The notes beneath the pieces are model-generated. The model was not told where the DNA came from, did no database searches, and worked only from the letters and a program-made list of their open reading frames with translations. Made by a program: the position numbers and the translations under genes. Below, piece after piece: positions 34,790-46,700 of a stretch of 64,000 nt of DNA. How positions within the stretch are numbered: position 1 is the first letter of the stretch; each line of letters opens with the position of its first letter. This stretch comes from Prunella strophiata. Its lineage: Eukaryota; Chordata; Aves; Passeriformes; Prunellidae. The DNA lies in NCBI GenBank assembly GCA_036583965.1, contig JAZBQD010000022.1, positions 1,670,001 to 1,734,000 of the forward strand. The letters are read 5' to 3'.

Positions 34790-35310
34790 TTTATGGCTGG
34801 GCTGAACGAGGAAGTATTTTTTGATCTGTTAAAAATCCTGAATATTATCTGACAGTTTATCTTGTTTCTCGAATCCGTGTCTTTGCAGCAACGCCAGCTC
34901 ATTTACATGTGTATTGCGCCTGCCTCCACGGGTGCTGAGGTCAATTGAAACTCAAGAAAAGAGGAGAAATTTATGCAAAACTGTTGATTGCATTTGTATG
35001 TAATGAAATCATCCAATATTCATCTGACTATAGACTCTAATCTGAAAGGAGAAGTGAAGGACATAAGAGTCACTGGAAAGCAATAATGAGCTTCTGTAGT
35101 GATTAAAAAAGCACTTGAGCTTTCTGAAAATCCAGCCAGAAATCGTGTCTAATCAACACGGAATATAGGAGGCAGAGATTACATTGATACATTTTGCAAA
35201 GCTCACTGTTGAAAATGTATGCGCGCTGTAAACTCTGACATGCCATCCAGGGGCTGTTGGATACAAATCCGGGCGGCACAATCAGCGCCCGGCTCGTCCC
35301 TGGCACAAAG
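34790..35310. promoter_or_regulatory. candidate conserved non-coding element B
   Basis: A second AT-rich island with low-repeat sequence. It includes TTGATTGCATTTGTATGTAA and AATCATCCAATATTCATC and returns to GC-rich DNA at about 35400. The composition and motif density resemble element A. An enhancer of PTGS1, MRRF or the neighbouring LHX6 domain is conceivable. Confidence 0.4.
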
Positions 35311-36536
35311 CAATCTTGGTGTCTCTGCTCGATGACTCACAAGGAGAGCAATCACATCTATTTTGAAGAGCAATGTTGGTTTTTAACTGTGTCGAGAGCT
35401 CCCAGCTCCCTCGGAGTTGTTCCTTCCCTTTGCCTGCGTTCCGCCTGGCAGGAGCCCGGGGCCTGTCCCGGTGCTGTCCAGCTGCTTGGAGCTTGGAACA
35501 TCCTGGTGGGGCTAAGAGTGGCTTTGGGCAGCCTGGGAAGGGCACAGCTGTGTCCTGAGCAGGGATGGGCACAGGGATGTTGGGAGGGTGACCCCTCCAG
35601 GCCACAGCAGTGCCCACCAGGTGGGACCCTGCCAGCGCCCCAGGCTGGCAGGTGCTGTTAGCAGAGGGGTCCCTGCCAGGGCAGTGGGCTGTGGGCAGCC
35701 CAGGGCACAGCAGGGGGGTTGGCCATGGCCCTCCCTCACCCTGTGCCCTGCCAAGGCCAAACTGTTTGGTGGCTGATGTGGCATCAGTGACACCTGATCC
35801 CACACTGAAGCAGCCCAGCCGCCTCCTGGCCCGTGTCCCTTCCCCTCCTGGGTTATTTGGCACAGCTGGAGCTCCTTTCCCACCCGCCAACAGCATCAGC
35901 TGCAGCTTCTTATCAGCTCTGGGTGCAATCCAGGCTGGAACCAAGTGAGAGGCTCCTGCTGGTGCCAGTGGAGGAGTGCTTGGAGCTTGTGCAGCAGCTC
36001 CTGGTGTGGAGCAGCAGGTGATTTGTGCTGCAAAGGGAAAGTGGGACCTCTCCAGGGCCACCCTGTGAGCCAGCCAGTGGTGAGTGCCCATCCTCTCTTT
36101 TTCTGGGTGGTTCTGTGTGACTGGGAGGTGCTGGGGCTGTGCTTTTTTTCTGCTTGTCCCACAGGATGGGCAGTGGGGGCACAGCTCCCCAGGTTCATGT
36201 CACATTGTCACATCTGCCCTGCTTTGGTGGCACCAGGGCTGAGAGCAGTTTCTGTGGGGCCTGTGGCTGCTCCTGGCTGATGCAGGGCACAGGGGTGAGA
36301 GGGGGATGCAGGTGAGATGGGGTAAATGGGCTCCCCAACCATCCAGGCAGCTCTGTCCCCAGCCCAGCACCAGGGCAGTTCTACCTGTGTTTTATTTTTA
36401 TTCCTTGTGTAGTGGTAAATATTTGGGAAATTCTCACATGCATGACTCCCTGTAGCTCCACTGCCTGCCTCCACCAGCCCACTGCCACCTCCCCAAGGGC
36501 TTGGGGAATGGGGAGAGGCTGGAGAAGCCTCCATGA

Positions 36537-36555
36537 GCAGCAGCAGCAGCAGCAG
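36537..36555. repeat. short CAG/AGC trinucleotide run
   Basis: About six perfect CAG units in intergenic DNA, without a surrounding gene. Confidence 0.8.
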
Positions 36556-36674
36556 CTCTCCACCTGCCCTGGCTGTGTGGAGCTCCCAGCCCAGCTGCTG
36601 CTGCTCCTGGGCAGGTATCAGGGAAACCCTTCCAGCCCGGGCTGCTGTGGGGATGCTGAGGCTGCAACAATGGC

Positions 36675-36691
36675 AAAAAAAAAAAAAAAAA
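36675..36691. repeat. poly(A) run of 17
   Basis: An uninterrupted run of A in intergenic DNA. It could be the tail of a decayed retroposon, but no element is recognisable to its left. Confidence 0.7.
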
Positions 36692-37539
36692 GCCCAGTTG
36701 ATAAATGTCAAAAGAAATCCAGTAATCGGCTGAAAGCAATTTCCCGAGCTGAGGAACCGCCCTGGGCTCGCCATCTTCCTTTATTCATTTATCATGGCAA
36801 GGGCTTTGGCCAAAATACACAAAGCAGAGAAATTGTTGACATGTGGGGCCCTAGCAGAGCAAATCCTTCATCCTCCTCCCCCTCCCCACGGCACACAAAC
36901 TAACTTTTGGGGAGTTGTTTATTTAAGGAGTGCAGAGCACTTGGTGCTCTTTGAACCCAAATGCCTTGGGAGCAGGGCTGGGGGCTGCCAGCACCTTCCT
37001 GCTGCCCTCGGGAAGTACCTGCTCCCAGAGAGGAGCTGAGCTGTGTCAGGAGCTCAGGACCTGCTCTGCTTGTACTCCTCCAACCCTCAGCTGTGGTGCC
37101 AGAGGTTCACAGGCGTTTTGTAGATGGCTGGGGAGGCAGATGCTGCTTTTGGGAAGTTCCTGTGTTGGCTTTAGGTCCTCTCAGCCCTGGCTAAAGCAGC
37201 TGTGCTGACAGCACTGGTTTCAGTTCTCTCCCCACAGAGCCCCTGCCCACCCTGTGCTGAGCTCCCCCATCCCTTCCCACCCTGTTGGCAGTGCCAGCCA
37301 TGGCACAGGGCAAATCTTGCTTTGGAACATGAGCCAAGGGAACACACCAACCAGGACCTGGCTGTCGTGAGGCCTGCTGCTCCACTCCTCAGTTTGACTT
37401 TAGTTCAAGCAGAAATAAATGCTGAGGTTTGCAGCAGGACAGGCAGGTTCCTCTGGTGTGGGGCAAAGATGGGACACAAAGTGAGCAGGGCAGTCCTTCC
37501 TCTGTGCCTCCAGCAGTTCCCAGTTCTCCCTCCTGCTAT

Positions 37540-37545
37540 TTTATT
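37540..37545 (-). terminator. possible MRRF poly(A) signal
   Basis: TTTATT on + reads AATAAA on the MRRF strand, about 220 bases after the MRRF stop at 37765-37767. The distance suits a short 3'UTR. Confidence 0.45.
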
Positions 37546-37764
37546 TTCAATCTCAGTTCATCCAATCCTGTTCCCACCTGGATAAAGGGCAGCAAGCAGA
37601 GCTCCCCCCTCCCTCCAGCACACCCCAAGGCAGGCAATGGGAGCAGCCAAAGCACAGAGCTGCCCCTGCCCCTCCCTGAGGCTGCTGCCCCCAGGCAGGG
37701 GGGGTGCTGGGGCTGTGGCAGTCCATTCTGCCCCAGGGGCAGTGGGTTTATCCAGGGATGGTGT

Positions 37765-40700
37765 TTATCCAAGCAGCTCCTTGGTCTTTGCTGCCAGCAG
37801 CTTGTCCATCTCTGCAGCAGCCTCATCTGTCATTTGCTGGATCTGTGGCAAGACAGGACAAATGAGAGCTCTGTGTGAGGTGATGCCACAGTTTAAAGGG
37901 AAAGGAGTGACCAAACCACCCTTTGGAACAAAGCTTGAAGTGCCAAGAGAACCCCAGTAGTGCTGGGGCAGTAACTGGCTCTTCCTGGGGGTTCCCACCA
38001 GCCCTCAGGGAATCTGTGCCAGCGTGGCACCTGCTGGGACTGGGCCAAGGCTCTGAAAAGAGATGCCCACACAAACTCCTGGCTGAGCTGCACAAGTGGC
38101 TTGGTCAGGTTTAACAGAGAGACTCAGGGAAGAGGGGCTGTTACCTCCAGCAGCACTACAGAACACACAGGTAATGTCAATGCCAGGAATTCACACATCA
38201 CGTTACCATCTCTTTATTTCTTGTAAAAAGAAATAAAATGGTGACTGCACAAGCCCTGCCCAGTGATCAGCTCCCTTGGTAACAAGAGATGGGCATGGCC
38301 AGTGTGCAAAAGGGATGAAAACAGGCAGGTAAAGACTGGAGCACACTGTGTGTTATGCACTGGTTTAATGGGATTCAGATCTGCCTGTCTGCAAGGTCTG
38401 ACAATGACCTTTGCTCATAATGAAAACTCTGGGTACAAGAAAAGAATTCCACTGGAGATGTTACCTCCACCAATGCAGAACACCATCTGTGTGCTCTGGG
38501 AGAGAGGCTCCCAACAGGATTTGGTTACAATGGCATGGCCATTTTTCCTGCTTGCACAAACGCTCTGTATATCAATGTTTATTTTTGTGAGCACACACAG
38601 AACTGTCCCAGAGCATTTGCAATGTATCTAACTTTAGCTGTTAATAAACAAACAGCTAAGAAGTAATGGCCTGCCTTCAGAGGCATCAATTCAGCAGAAC
38701 ACTTAGGCTTGTGCCTGAGTTTATGCCCAAGTAATTGACTTTAGTGACATCTGCTCTTAGGGAATTAGGCATGTGCTTAAGTATTTTCCTGAATTGTAGC
38801 CAAAAACTCAGAACAGAGATAATCTTGCAAGCCTTTTCATTAATAACAACTGGAGCAATGCTCATTAACACATTTCCATGGCCAGGCATGGCATGAGTGG
38901 TGGTACAGCCACAGTCATGGATTGTTTCACTCCCTAAATTCTGCTGGTTTGTGCAACAATCCCTCATAGTACAAAAGCTTTTGGGGAATTCTTTTTCTCT
39001 GTGTCAGCTTACAATGGCTCATATTCTAAATCTGGCTTTGAGATTGAAGCCCCAAATCTCACAGAGAAAAAGCAGATACAGATGTCATTGCCAGCTCCAG
39101 AAATTGAGCCCAGGGCTGTCCATTGCCCCGCTGGGTTCTCAGTGCTGAGGATTTGTCAGCAAGGGCTGGGACAAGCCACTGAGCTGTGGGACACCAAAAC
39201 ATGGCAGAAGGAAAGAAAAATTACCTGCTTTTCTAGCAGCCAGATGGTATCTTCTGACACTTTGTTCTTGGACTTCTTTACTTGGGTGATGCTTTTGTTT
39301 CTCACCTTTCTCAGGGCCTCTTTGGACTTGTTGGTGGACTGCTTGGCCAGCTTGGCCAGGCTCTCCCTGTGCTCTCTCGTGACCCTGGGAGAGAGAGGAG
39401 AGGAAAAACACAGAAAGGAAAAGCAGTGTCATGTGTAGCACAGCCAGATTTATTTTCTGTGAAGGACTCTGGGTAAATGAGTGATCCTCTCCAACTGGTG
39501 CTGCCCTGCTCAGGGACACACAAAAGCTGCTGGGTTAGATGGAGCTGGCTCTGTGTGGAGACAATGTCTCAGGGCAGAGGGACTGAACAGCTCAGGACAT
39601 GTTTTTATTCTGCTTTGGTCCACCTGAGAAAATCTGCCAGCTCTGCACAGCATTCCAAGGAAGCAGTCTTGAACCTAGAATGGAAAATTTCCAGCTCAGC
39701 CCTAAGCTGGGGATCTTGGACTGAATCTTGCTTTATAGTTCTTGCTGCAGTGCCTGAAAGTCATCTTGAAATGTTCAGACTTTCCTTACTTCCTGCTGCC
39801 AAAGCATGTGTGGGAAAGAGGAAAAATCCAGCTCCAGACTTGAAAGATCAAGTGAAAAGTGTCATCCTAAAAAGCACAAAACTGCAAAGCCAGGAGGAAA
39901 TGTCTGCTCCTGAAACTCAGATTTGCCTCCCTGCAGCTGAAGAGCCTGAATTATGTACCTGGAAGCTAATGAGCTTATCTTTCACTCAATCTTATTCCAG
40001 CTCACCATGGCCAGGATTTCCCACCAAGATTGTATGAACACCTGGGGTGACAGGAGGATGCTGCTGGACATGGTAAGACACAGGTAACCCACACCAGGAG
40101 AACTTCTGGTGAACCCTCCCCCCGATGTGGGGCCAGTTACTGCTGTGGTGTCACAAAAAATGCTCAACTTTCTATCCCAAACTAAAGAATTGTGATGAGG
40201 GGGTCTGGGATAAAAGGCTCAGGAATGGCTGATGTGTCCCCTCAGCTTGGGTCATGCTCCAGCACCTACAGCTGACCACTGTCAACTGCTAGTGCTTAAA
40301 TATCATATTTTAATTATTTTCATAGCTCTTGGAGTTTCCAGACTGCCTGGAGAAGGAAAAATCCCAGTGCACTCCCTGAGACTCACTAGCAGGAGAATGC
40401 GTGGGGGTGATACTGCAAAATAAACATTTCACAGGAGTATTTAGAAATTGGCTGCAGCAGCCTGGGTCACCAAAACCCTGGGGCCAGGACTCTTTCCACA
40501 GAGAGCTCAGGAAATGTGGGGTGAGAGTGCCTGGGCTCTGCCCCACAGTGGGTGTGGGTTTTGGGGGGCTCTGGGGGCACAGCTGGACCCTCAGCCCATC
40601 CCCACAGCCAGGTGTCTGGCAGCCATCCCCATTTCACAGTGCCAGAGGGAAGAGGTTTCCCAGAAGCAGTTAGTATTTCCAGGAATTCAGGATGGCCAGG

Positions 40701-43700
40701 AAAGCTGGCAGACCCAGAGAACCACCCCAACCCTGGCACCCTGGGCACCCCAGCCTGTCCCCTCCCTGCTGAGGGAGTTGGCCAGGGAATGTCACATGGA
40801 ATCTCAGAATACTCTGAGCTGGAAGAGTCCAACTCCTGGCCCTGCACAGGACAGCCTCAAAATCCCACCCAGTGCCTCAGAGTGCTGTCCAAGCACTCCT
40901 GGAGCTCTGGCAGGGCTGTGCCCCTTCCCTGGGGAGCCTGGGCAGGGCCCCACCACCCTCTGGGGGTAGAACCTTTCCCTGAGCTCCAGCCCAACTCACC
41001 ACATGTGGCAGGAGGTTTCTGGTCAGCACAGGCTGGAGCCTGGCCCAAATGCCTGAGCAGGAGGGAGCAGGGATCCTCATGGTTCCCCTGCATCCCAGCA
41101 TTGATGCCTCTGGGGCTTCTCACATCCATGTGCAGGCAGAGCCCTGGCACAGCCAGAACCCCCACAGCCAGCTCAGGCACAGCTCTGTGTGAGGGCACCT
41201 CCTCAGGCAGCTTTTTGGGGGGAAGCAGGGACTCAATCCAGGCTGCTCAGCCTCAGGAGGGAGCTGGGACCTCTCCCATCCCTGCTGGGTGGGAGGGAGC
41301 AGCTCAGCCCTGGGAGCCCGAGCCGGGCGCTCGGGCTGTGCCGAGGGGAGCGCTGGCCTGCCCGGGGCTGCTGAGCCTTAAGGAAATGTTTTTGTTTATG
41401 CAGCCCTGCCAGATTTCCTCTGCTTCTTGGCACGGGGTCACAGCTTTCATGCCTCCTTGTCTGTCTTTATTAACACCAATTTCTTTTTATCACCGCGCAG
41501 CGCCGGGGAGTTTCTCAGCGGGTTTTATGTTCCAGCCAGACTCTGTGTAAATTCTCAGCAATGCTACCAATAATGCCAGAAACAGACACTTCTCCAAGCA
41601 GATGCTGTTTCTGGTTAAGGAATCCATCAACACGAGCCAGGCCCCAGGTTTCTAAGGACAGTGGTTTTAATCCTGCCCCAAGATCTGGGGCTTTTAAGCT
41701 GTTCTTAGGTATGTTTTCTTTTCTGTCTAGTAACCACTGTCCCTACCCCCTCTTAAAGCCAAAACAAAGTGTGAAGTGAACTTAGGGAAAGGGGGTCAGA
41801 TGGGGAATGAGGACAAGCTCCCACCCAGCTGCCCTCCCCTGCAGCCCCTGGAGCAGCAGGGTCAATCCCTGCCATTCCCCCAGGGACTGCCCTGTCCTGC
41901 CTGGCCCAGGCCAAAGCCTGCTGAGTGACATGTCAGGGGAGGTCACATCTTTTTTTCTGAGGAATATCTTTTTTTTCTGCCTCCCCCAGCCCTGCAGCCC
42001 TCGAGGTCCCACCCCTGCATGTGGCAGAGCAGACCCTCAGAGAGGACAACCCAGCTCAGCTCAACACAAGACATTTCCCTGGGTAAGAGTGATTCCTGTA
42101 CCTCCAACACCAGGAATTTCCTGTGAAGGAGAGGGATCAGTTAAAGGCAAGCAGGCTAAACTAAACACTCTGCATTCATAACTGCAGATAAACACAGGCT
42201 GCAACATTTATTGCTCAATAAAACACAGGCAAGAGGCTCCTGATGATGAGCAGGAGCAGCTCAGAACAGCTTTGGGGTGTTTTCAAGTGAAATTTTTTGG
42301 TCCTTTTTCCCCATAGTAGGTATCTTTGCTTATTTCTTAAAGGGCAAAGGGAAAAAAAAGGCTCACAATGAGTCATTAAACTTTCAAATGAGTCATCTGG
42401 CTTTCAGTAAAGCATGTGTAAAAATATTACTGATTTACAAACAATATCCAGTGTAACACAATAGGTCCAAAAAAGATGAATCTAAAAATGAGGCAATACC
42501 ATAAAAGACACAAGGTCAGGTCAAATTCGGCCAAGAGATCAACCAATACAAACGTTCCCATGGATGGTTTTCTTTTTTTTTCTCTTTTTTTCTTTTTTTT
42601 TTGGTAAATTTTATTTTTAAACCCTCAGAGGCTACTTTTTATACAAATAAATATTGCCTATGCAGTGCTAGTCACACAAACAGGAGAATGCCTTGGGGAG
42701 CAGAGGGATCCTGGCAGGCAGCAGAAGTAAACACCAAGGACACAAGTGTATTTTTTCTGTTAAAACTGCATTGCAAAAACTAAACTGATAGAATAAATAC
42801 AGAAAAGCAAGCTCCATTTTTAAATGCTCTGTTGAAGCACTCTGGAGCACAGCTGGACCTGCACAAGGCAAAATATGGCACATGTGTGTCCAGCTGATAG
42901 GTCAGACTGAAGAGTGGTTATAATAACAGGTAAGGACAATTTGGATTTGGTTTTATTTTTACTGTGCCTCCCTTCATGAAAGAACCAAAGTCTGCAGGAC
43001 CAATATTAATATTGTCTCTTCATTTCTGATTTGTTGCTTATTTTGCACACCTGATGTAATTCTGCAATTTCACTGCTTCTGTCTGTCACATGTTCTTTCG
43101 TGAACTGCTGGAAATAATGCAAAATTTCTAAAAAAAATTAAAAGTAAATGAGGGATCTAATTATCTTTGCCCTGTCTTTTTCATTAGGGGGTTTTAAAAG
43201 GCTGGAACTGTTTGTCTTTCTGGTAAGTGACTGAAACTTCCACAGCCCCAGCCATGGAGCTAGAGAGCAGAAGGGACTGGAGTGCCAGGGAGGGCAGACC
43301 CACGGGGCACAGCTCCCAAACCAAAATCCTTAACTCAGGACTTGCCAGGCTCCCCAGCAGCCAGGAAAGGACCAAGAGCTGCAACCCTGCCACAGGAGAG
43401 GAACACAGGAGCACACCAGGCAGAGCTTCCCTGGGAAGAGAAGCCTTGTTTTCCCTCTGCAGCTCACAGAAGATAGTGACAGAGCGTACACATTTGTTTA
43501 AAAACACAGTATTTTGTTAAAGCTTGGGATTTGCAGTTTTGGAGTTTCCTCCCCTGCAATTCGTATTCAAGGATGACCCAAGTGCCCATTAACAATCAAA
43601 CCACTGTGCAGCAACCCGGGAGCCTCAGCAATTACCAAGATAATGGTGCCCTCCTCCTCCTCTGCCTCCTCTCCTGAGGAATGGGGGAAGGGCAGGGAGC

Positions 43701-46700
43701 CCAGGGAAGGAAAATCAGCAAATAGAATGATAATGTCATTCCCTCTCACCGACAGCAACGGAAAGCTGCAATTAGACTTCTCTGATCAAAATGCTGGGTA
43801 CAATTCCACGGAATTTTTAAAGGAGATTTACAGCACAAGAAATACCTGCTTCATCTTTGCCAAGAAGTCACCTGCTCGTGCAAGGGGTGTGTGCATGCCC
43901 TGTGTGGGAGCTGTTTGTCTTTATCATGGTGTGAAACCATGCCAGCCACACCTGCCCAGGGTATTCAGATTCTCCATAAGGTCTGAGCACCCACAGGAAC
44001 TGAAGAATTTTCCTTGTGCCACCCAGCCTGTGACAGGCTGTGTGTGTCAGCTGCTGGGAGGTTTCTCATTTCATCTGAGTGGAGCCCCATTCCCAGGCAG
44101 AGCCAGGATCACTTCTCCTGATCCAAACTGGAGCATGGATGCAGCAGCACCTCCTGCCTTGTCCAAGGTCTGTGTTGGGTGAGGGAAGTGATGCTCAGCT
44201 CTTGCCCAGGACAACCTGTTCTTCCAGCCCTATACCAAATTTTCCATGGAGCCACCAGTTACACACTGTGTATTACACAAAAGAGTGAGCAGATTTTTTT
44301 TTTGTCAAAGCTATAAATTTCTTTCCTGTCACTTTCATCAGTTCCTTTTAGTGCTCTCCGCAGCAAGGTGCTACCCTCCCCTAGTACCACTGGTTCAACA
44401 CTGCTGCTCTGTGCTGGTGTAATTGCAGGAATTTAGAGCAGGGCAGCAAAGAATCAGCCCCTGAATTTAAGCACCACAGTTTCAAAAGCCTTTGGCTCTC
44501 TCTTTCAAAGTGCTGCAGCCAGCCAGGACCAAGCTTCCTCTGCAGAGAGAAGATGAAAAATAAGACCAATCATCAGATGCCAAGATGTGGTGACAGAGCT
44601 CAGACACTCCCAAGAGGTTTCACAAGACCCTTCTAAGGGCTCAGATTTTTTCCCAAACCCTAACTACAGCTCTTTGGAAAGCAGCTGCATGGGGATATAC
44701 AGCAATCATGCATGTTTACCCTCTGAAGGGCACTCACTGCAGGGCTCTGTGTTATCCTGCACAATGGAGAGCTTGGGCATCAGTACTCACTTGGGAACTG
44801 GCACCCGAATCACCGTCCCGTCCACCTCTGGGTTCAGGTTCATGCCACTCTCCCTTATGGCCTTTGCAGCTGCAGCTGTGCTCTGTAAAACAGATCAAAA
44901 GGTAAGGGGAATTAGGAAATAATCATTCCCATATGCCAGAACTCTGTCAATAGTTGGCAATCCATCTCCATGGAACATGGAAACATTTACTTCTGTTACC
45001 AGTGAGATCAGGAAGTTACATTGGTGCAGAGAGCTTTGATCAAACCGAATGGGAAACTACGGCCGCTGGTCTTGGGGTAGGGGGGCACGGAGGGAGGAGA
45101 GGGGAAGGGAAGCAGCAACAAAAGAAAACTGTTTTGCTTCTTTGAAACTATTTGAATGGTTTGAGGCAACGCAGAGTGAAACCGCAATAAATTCCCAAGG
45201 CAGGGCCTGACTGTGGCAAAGGAGATGAAAGATTCTGAGCATTTAAAAATTCCAGTTGAGTGTTTCCCCCCAGAAATCACCCAGTGCCAATTCTGAAACC
45301 CTAACCAACTTAACCACTTCAGCACCACAAGCTGACCACAGGACAGAAGGGCAGCAGCAGATGGCTGAGAACCAGTGCTCGCGCCCAGCTCTGTTTATTT
45401 TACAGATTATTACTGAGGATTCACTTCTCAAAACTCCCCTGCCACTGGCTGGCACTCTGCTGTGCTTGGAAGGTGGGGTGGCAGGTGTGCTTGGTGACTG
45501 CAAGGTGATTACAAGGCTTCACTCCCCATCACAAGGTGTGAGTGCACCTCTACAGAGTGCCAGGCTTTGGGGTTAAAGCAGAGCTTGGCCAAGAACACCC
45601 ACAGGGCTCTGCCAGGTCACTTCATTCTTGACTCTGACAAGCCCCAGGAGTCTTTTTTCCTGTGGCACTCATTTCCTACCAGGCATGATGCTATTTCTGA
45701 TACTCTTTGCCATTATTAACTTTAGCTCCAGGCTGCTGCAGTATTTATGTAGCTCAGACTGTATTTATAAAGCTCAGCTTTTGCCAACTGAGGCACAAAC
45801 TAAAGCTCTGCAGATTTGTTCAGGTCCCTCATGTGTGACATCACTGAATGAAATGAATGCTCTGCTGGTGTTCTGCAGGAGACAACTGCTGTCCCCTGAA
45901 ACTACAAGGGCAGAGAAAATGCAACCAAAATGATCTCAGCACGTTAGGAATGTCAATGTGTTATTCCATGGACAGCGCCTGCTCTGCAGGAAAGAAATAC
46001 TCAGTAAAAACTGTGTTGTTTAACATAGATATTGGAGGAGATAGAAGAAGAGGGAAGTAATGAGAGAAGGGAAAATATTGCAATATTGCCTACATCCCCT
46101 TGTAGCCTGTGAAAAAAATAACCTGTATTTAAAAAGCCCGGTGTTGTTTGGTTTTATAACTCTTGGGAAGACAGACTTTGGCTCTGCAAGTCCTTTTCTA
46201 TGACTATTTTAATTCTCAGACTCTTCAGGCAATTTTATTTGCTTCCCAATGTCATGAACTACTGACTGTATGCTGTAAATAATGACATCAAGTGATCATG
46301 TCTGTAATGGTTTTAGTCCAATCTATCACAAAACAGGTGTGGGTGTAAAGCAACTGTTCTGAGAGAAATGGTTCAAGTGGTCCTTTAGCATAGAAAGCAA
46401 ATGTAGGCAATGCTCTCTGGAGGATATTTAATTTCTCACATGCCCATTTCTCAGCCTGAGCTCCTGCTGGACATGGGATAAGCCATGGAGGGACTTCCCT
46501 GGCCCTCTCAGCACCGACACTCCGCGGGACCTCGCTGATGAGGGGCCTCCATTCTTCAGAGCCTTTATACACAGGGGATACACTCTAAGAAACACTTAGG
46601 CATCAAGTGCCTTGCATTGACCTCCTCTGAGACTTTGCTGACTTAATTAATTGGGGAAAGCCTTTGCAAAATAAATAGAGATAAGCCCTGGCACAGCTCC

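Larger units (their letters stand above)
29501..37539. other. intergenic DNA between PTGS1 and MRRF
   Basis: Eight kilobases upstream of PTGS1 and downstream of MRRF. No known protein family is recognisable. The stretch includes an orphan CpG-rich patch (31301-31640), two AT-rich blocks (33760-34330 and 34790-35310), a short CAG run (36537-36555) and a 17-base A run (36675-36691). The remainder is GC-rich with chance open frames. Confidence 0.6.
39385..44790 (-). other. MRRF: MRRF intron between coding exons 4 and 5
   Basis: A 5.4-kb intron holding a CR1 fragment (40797-41000) and a 35-base polypyrimidine tract (42568-42602). I recognise no exon or RNA gene in it. Confidence 0.7.
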
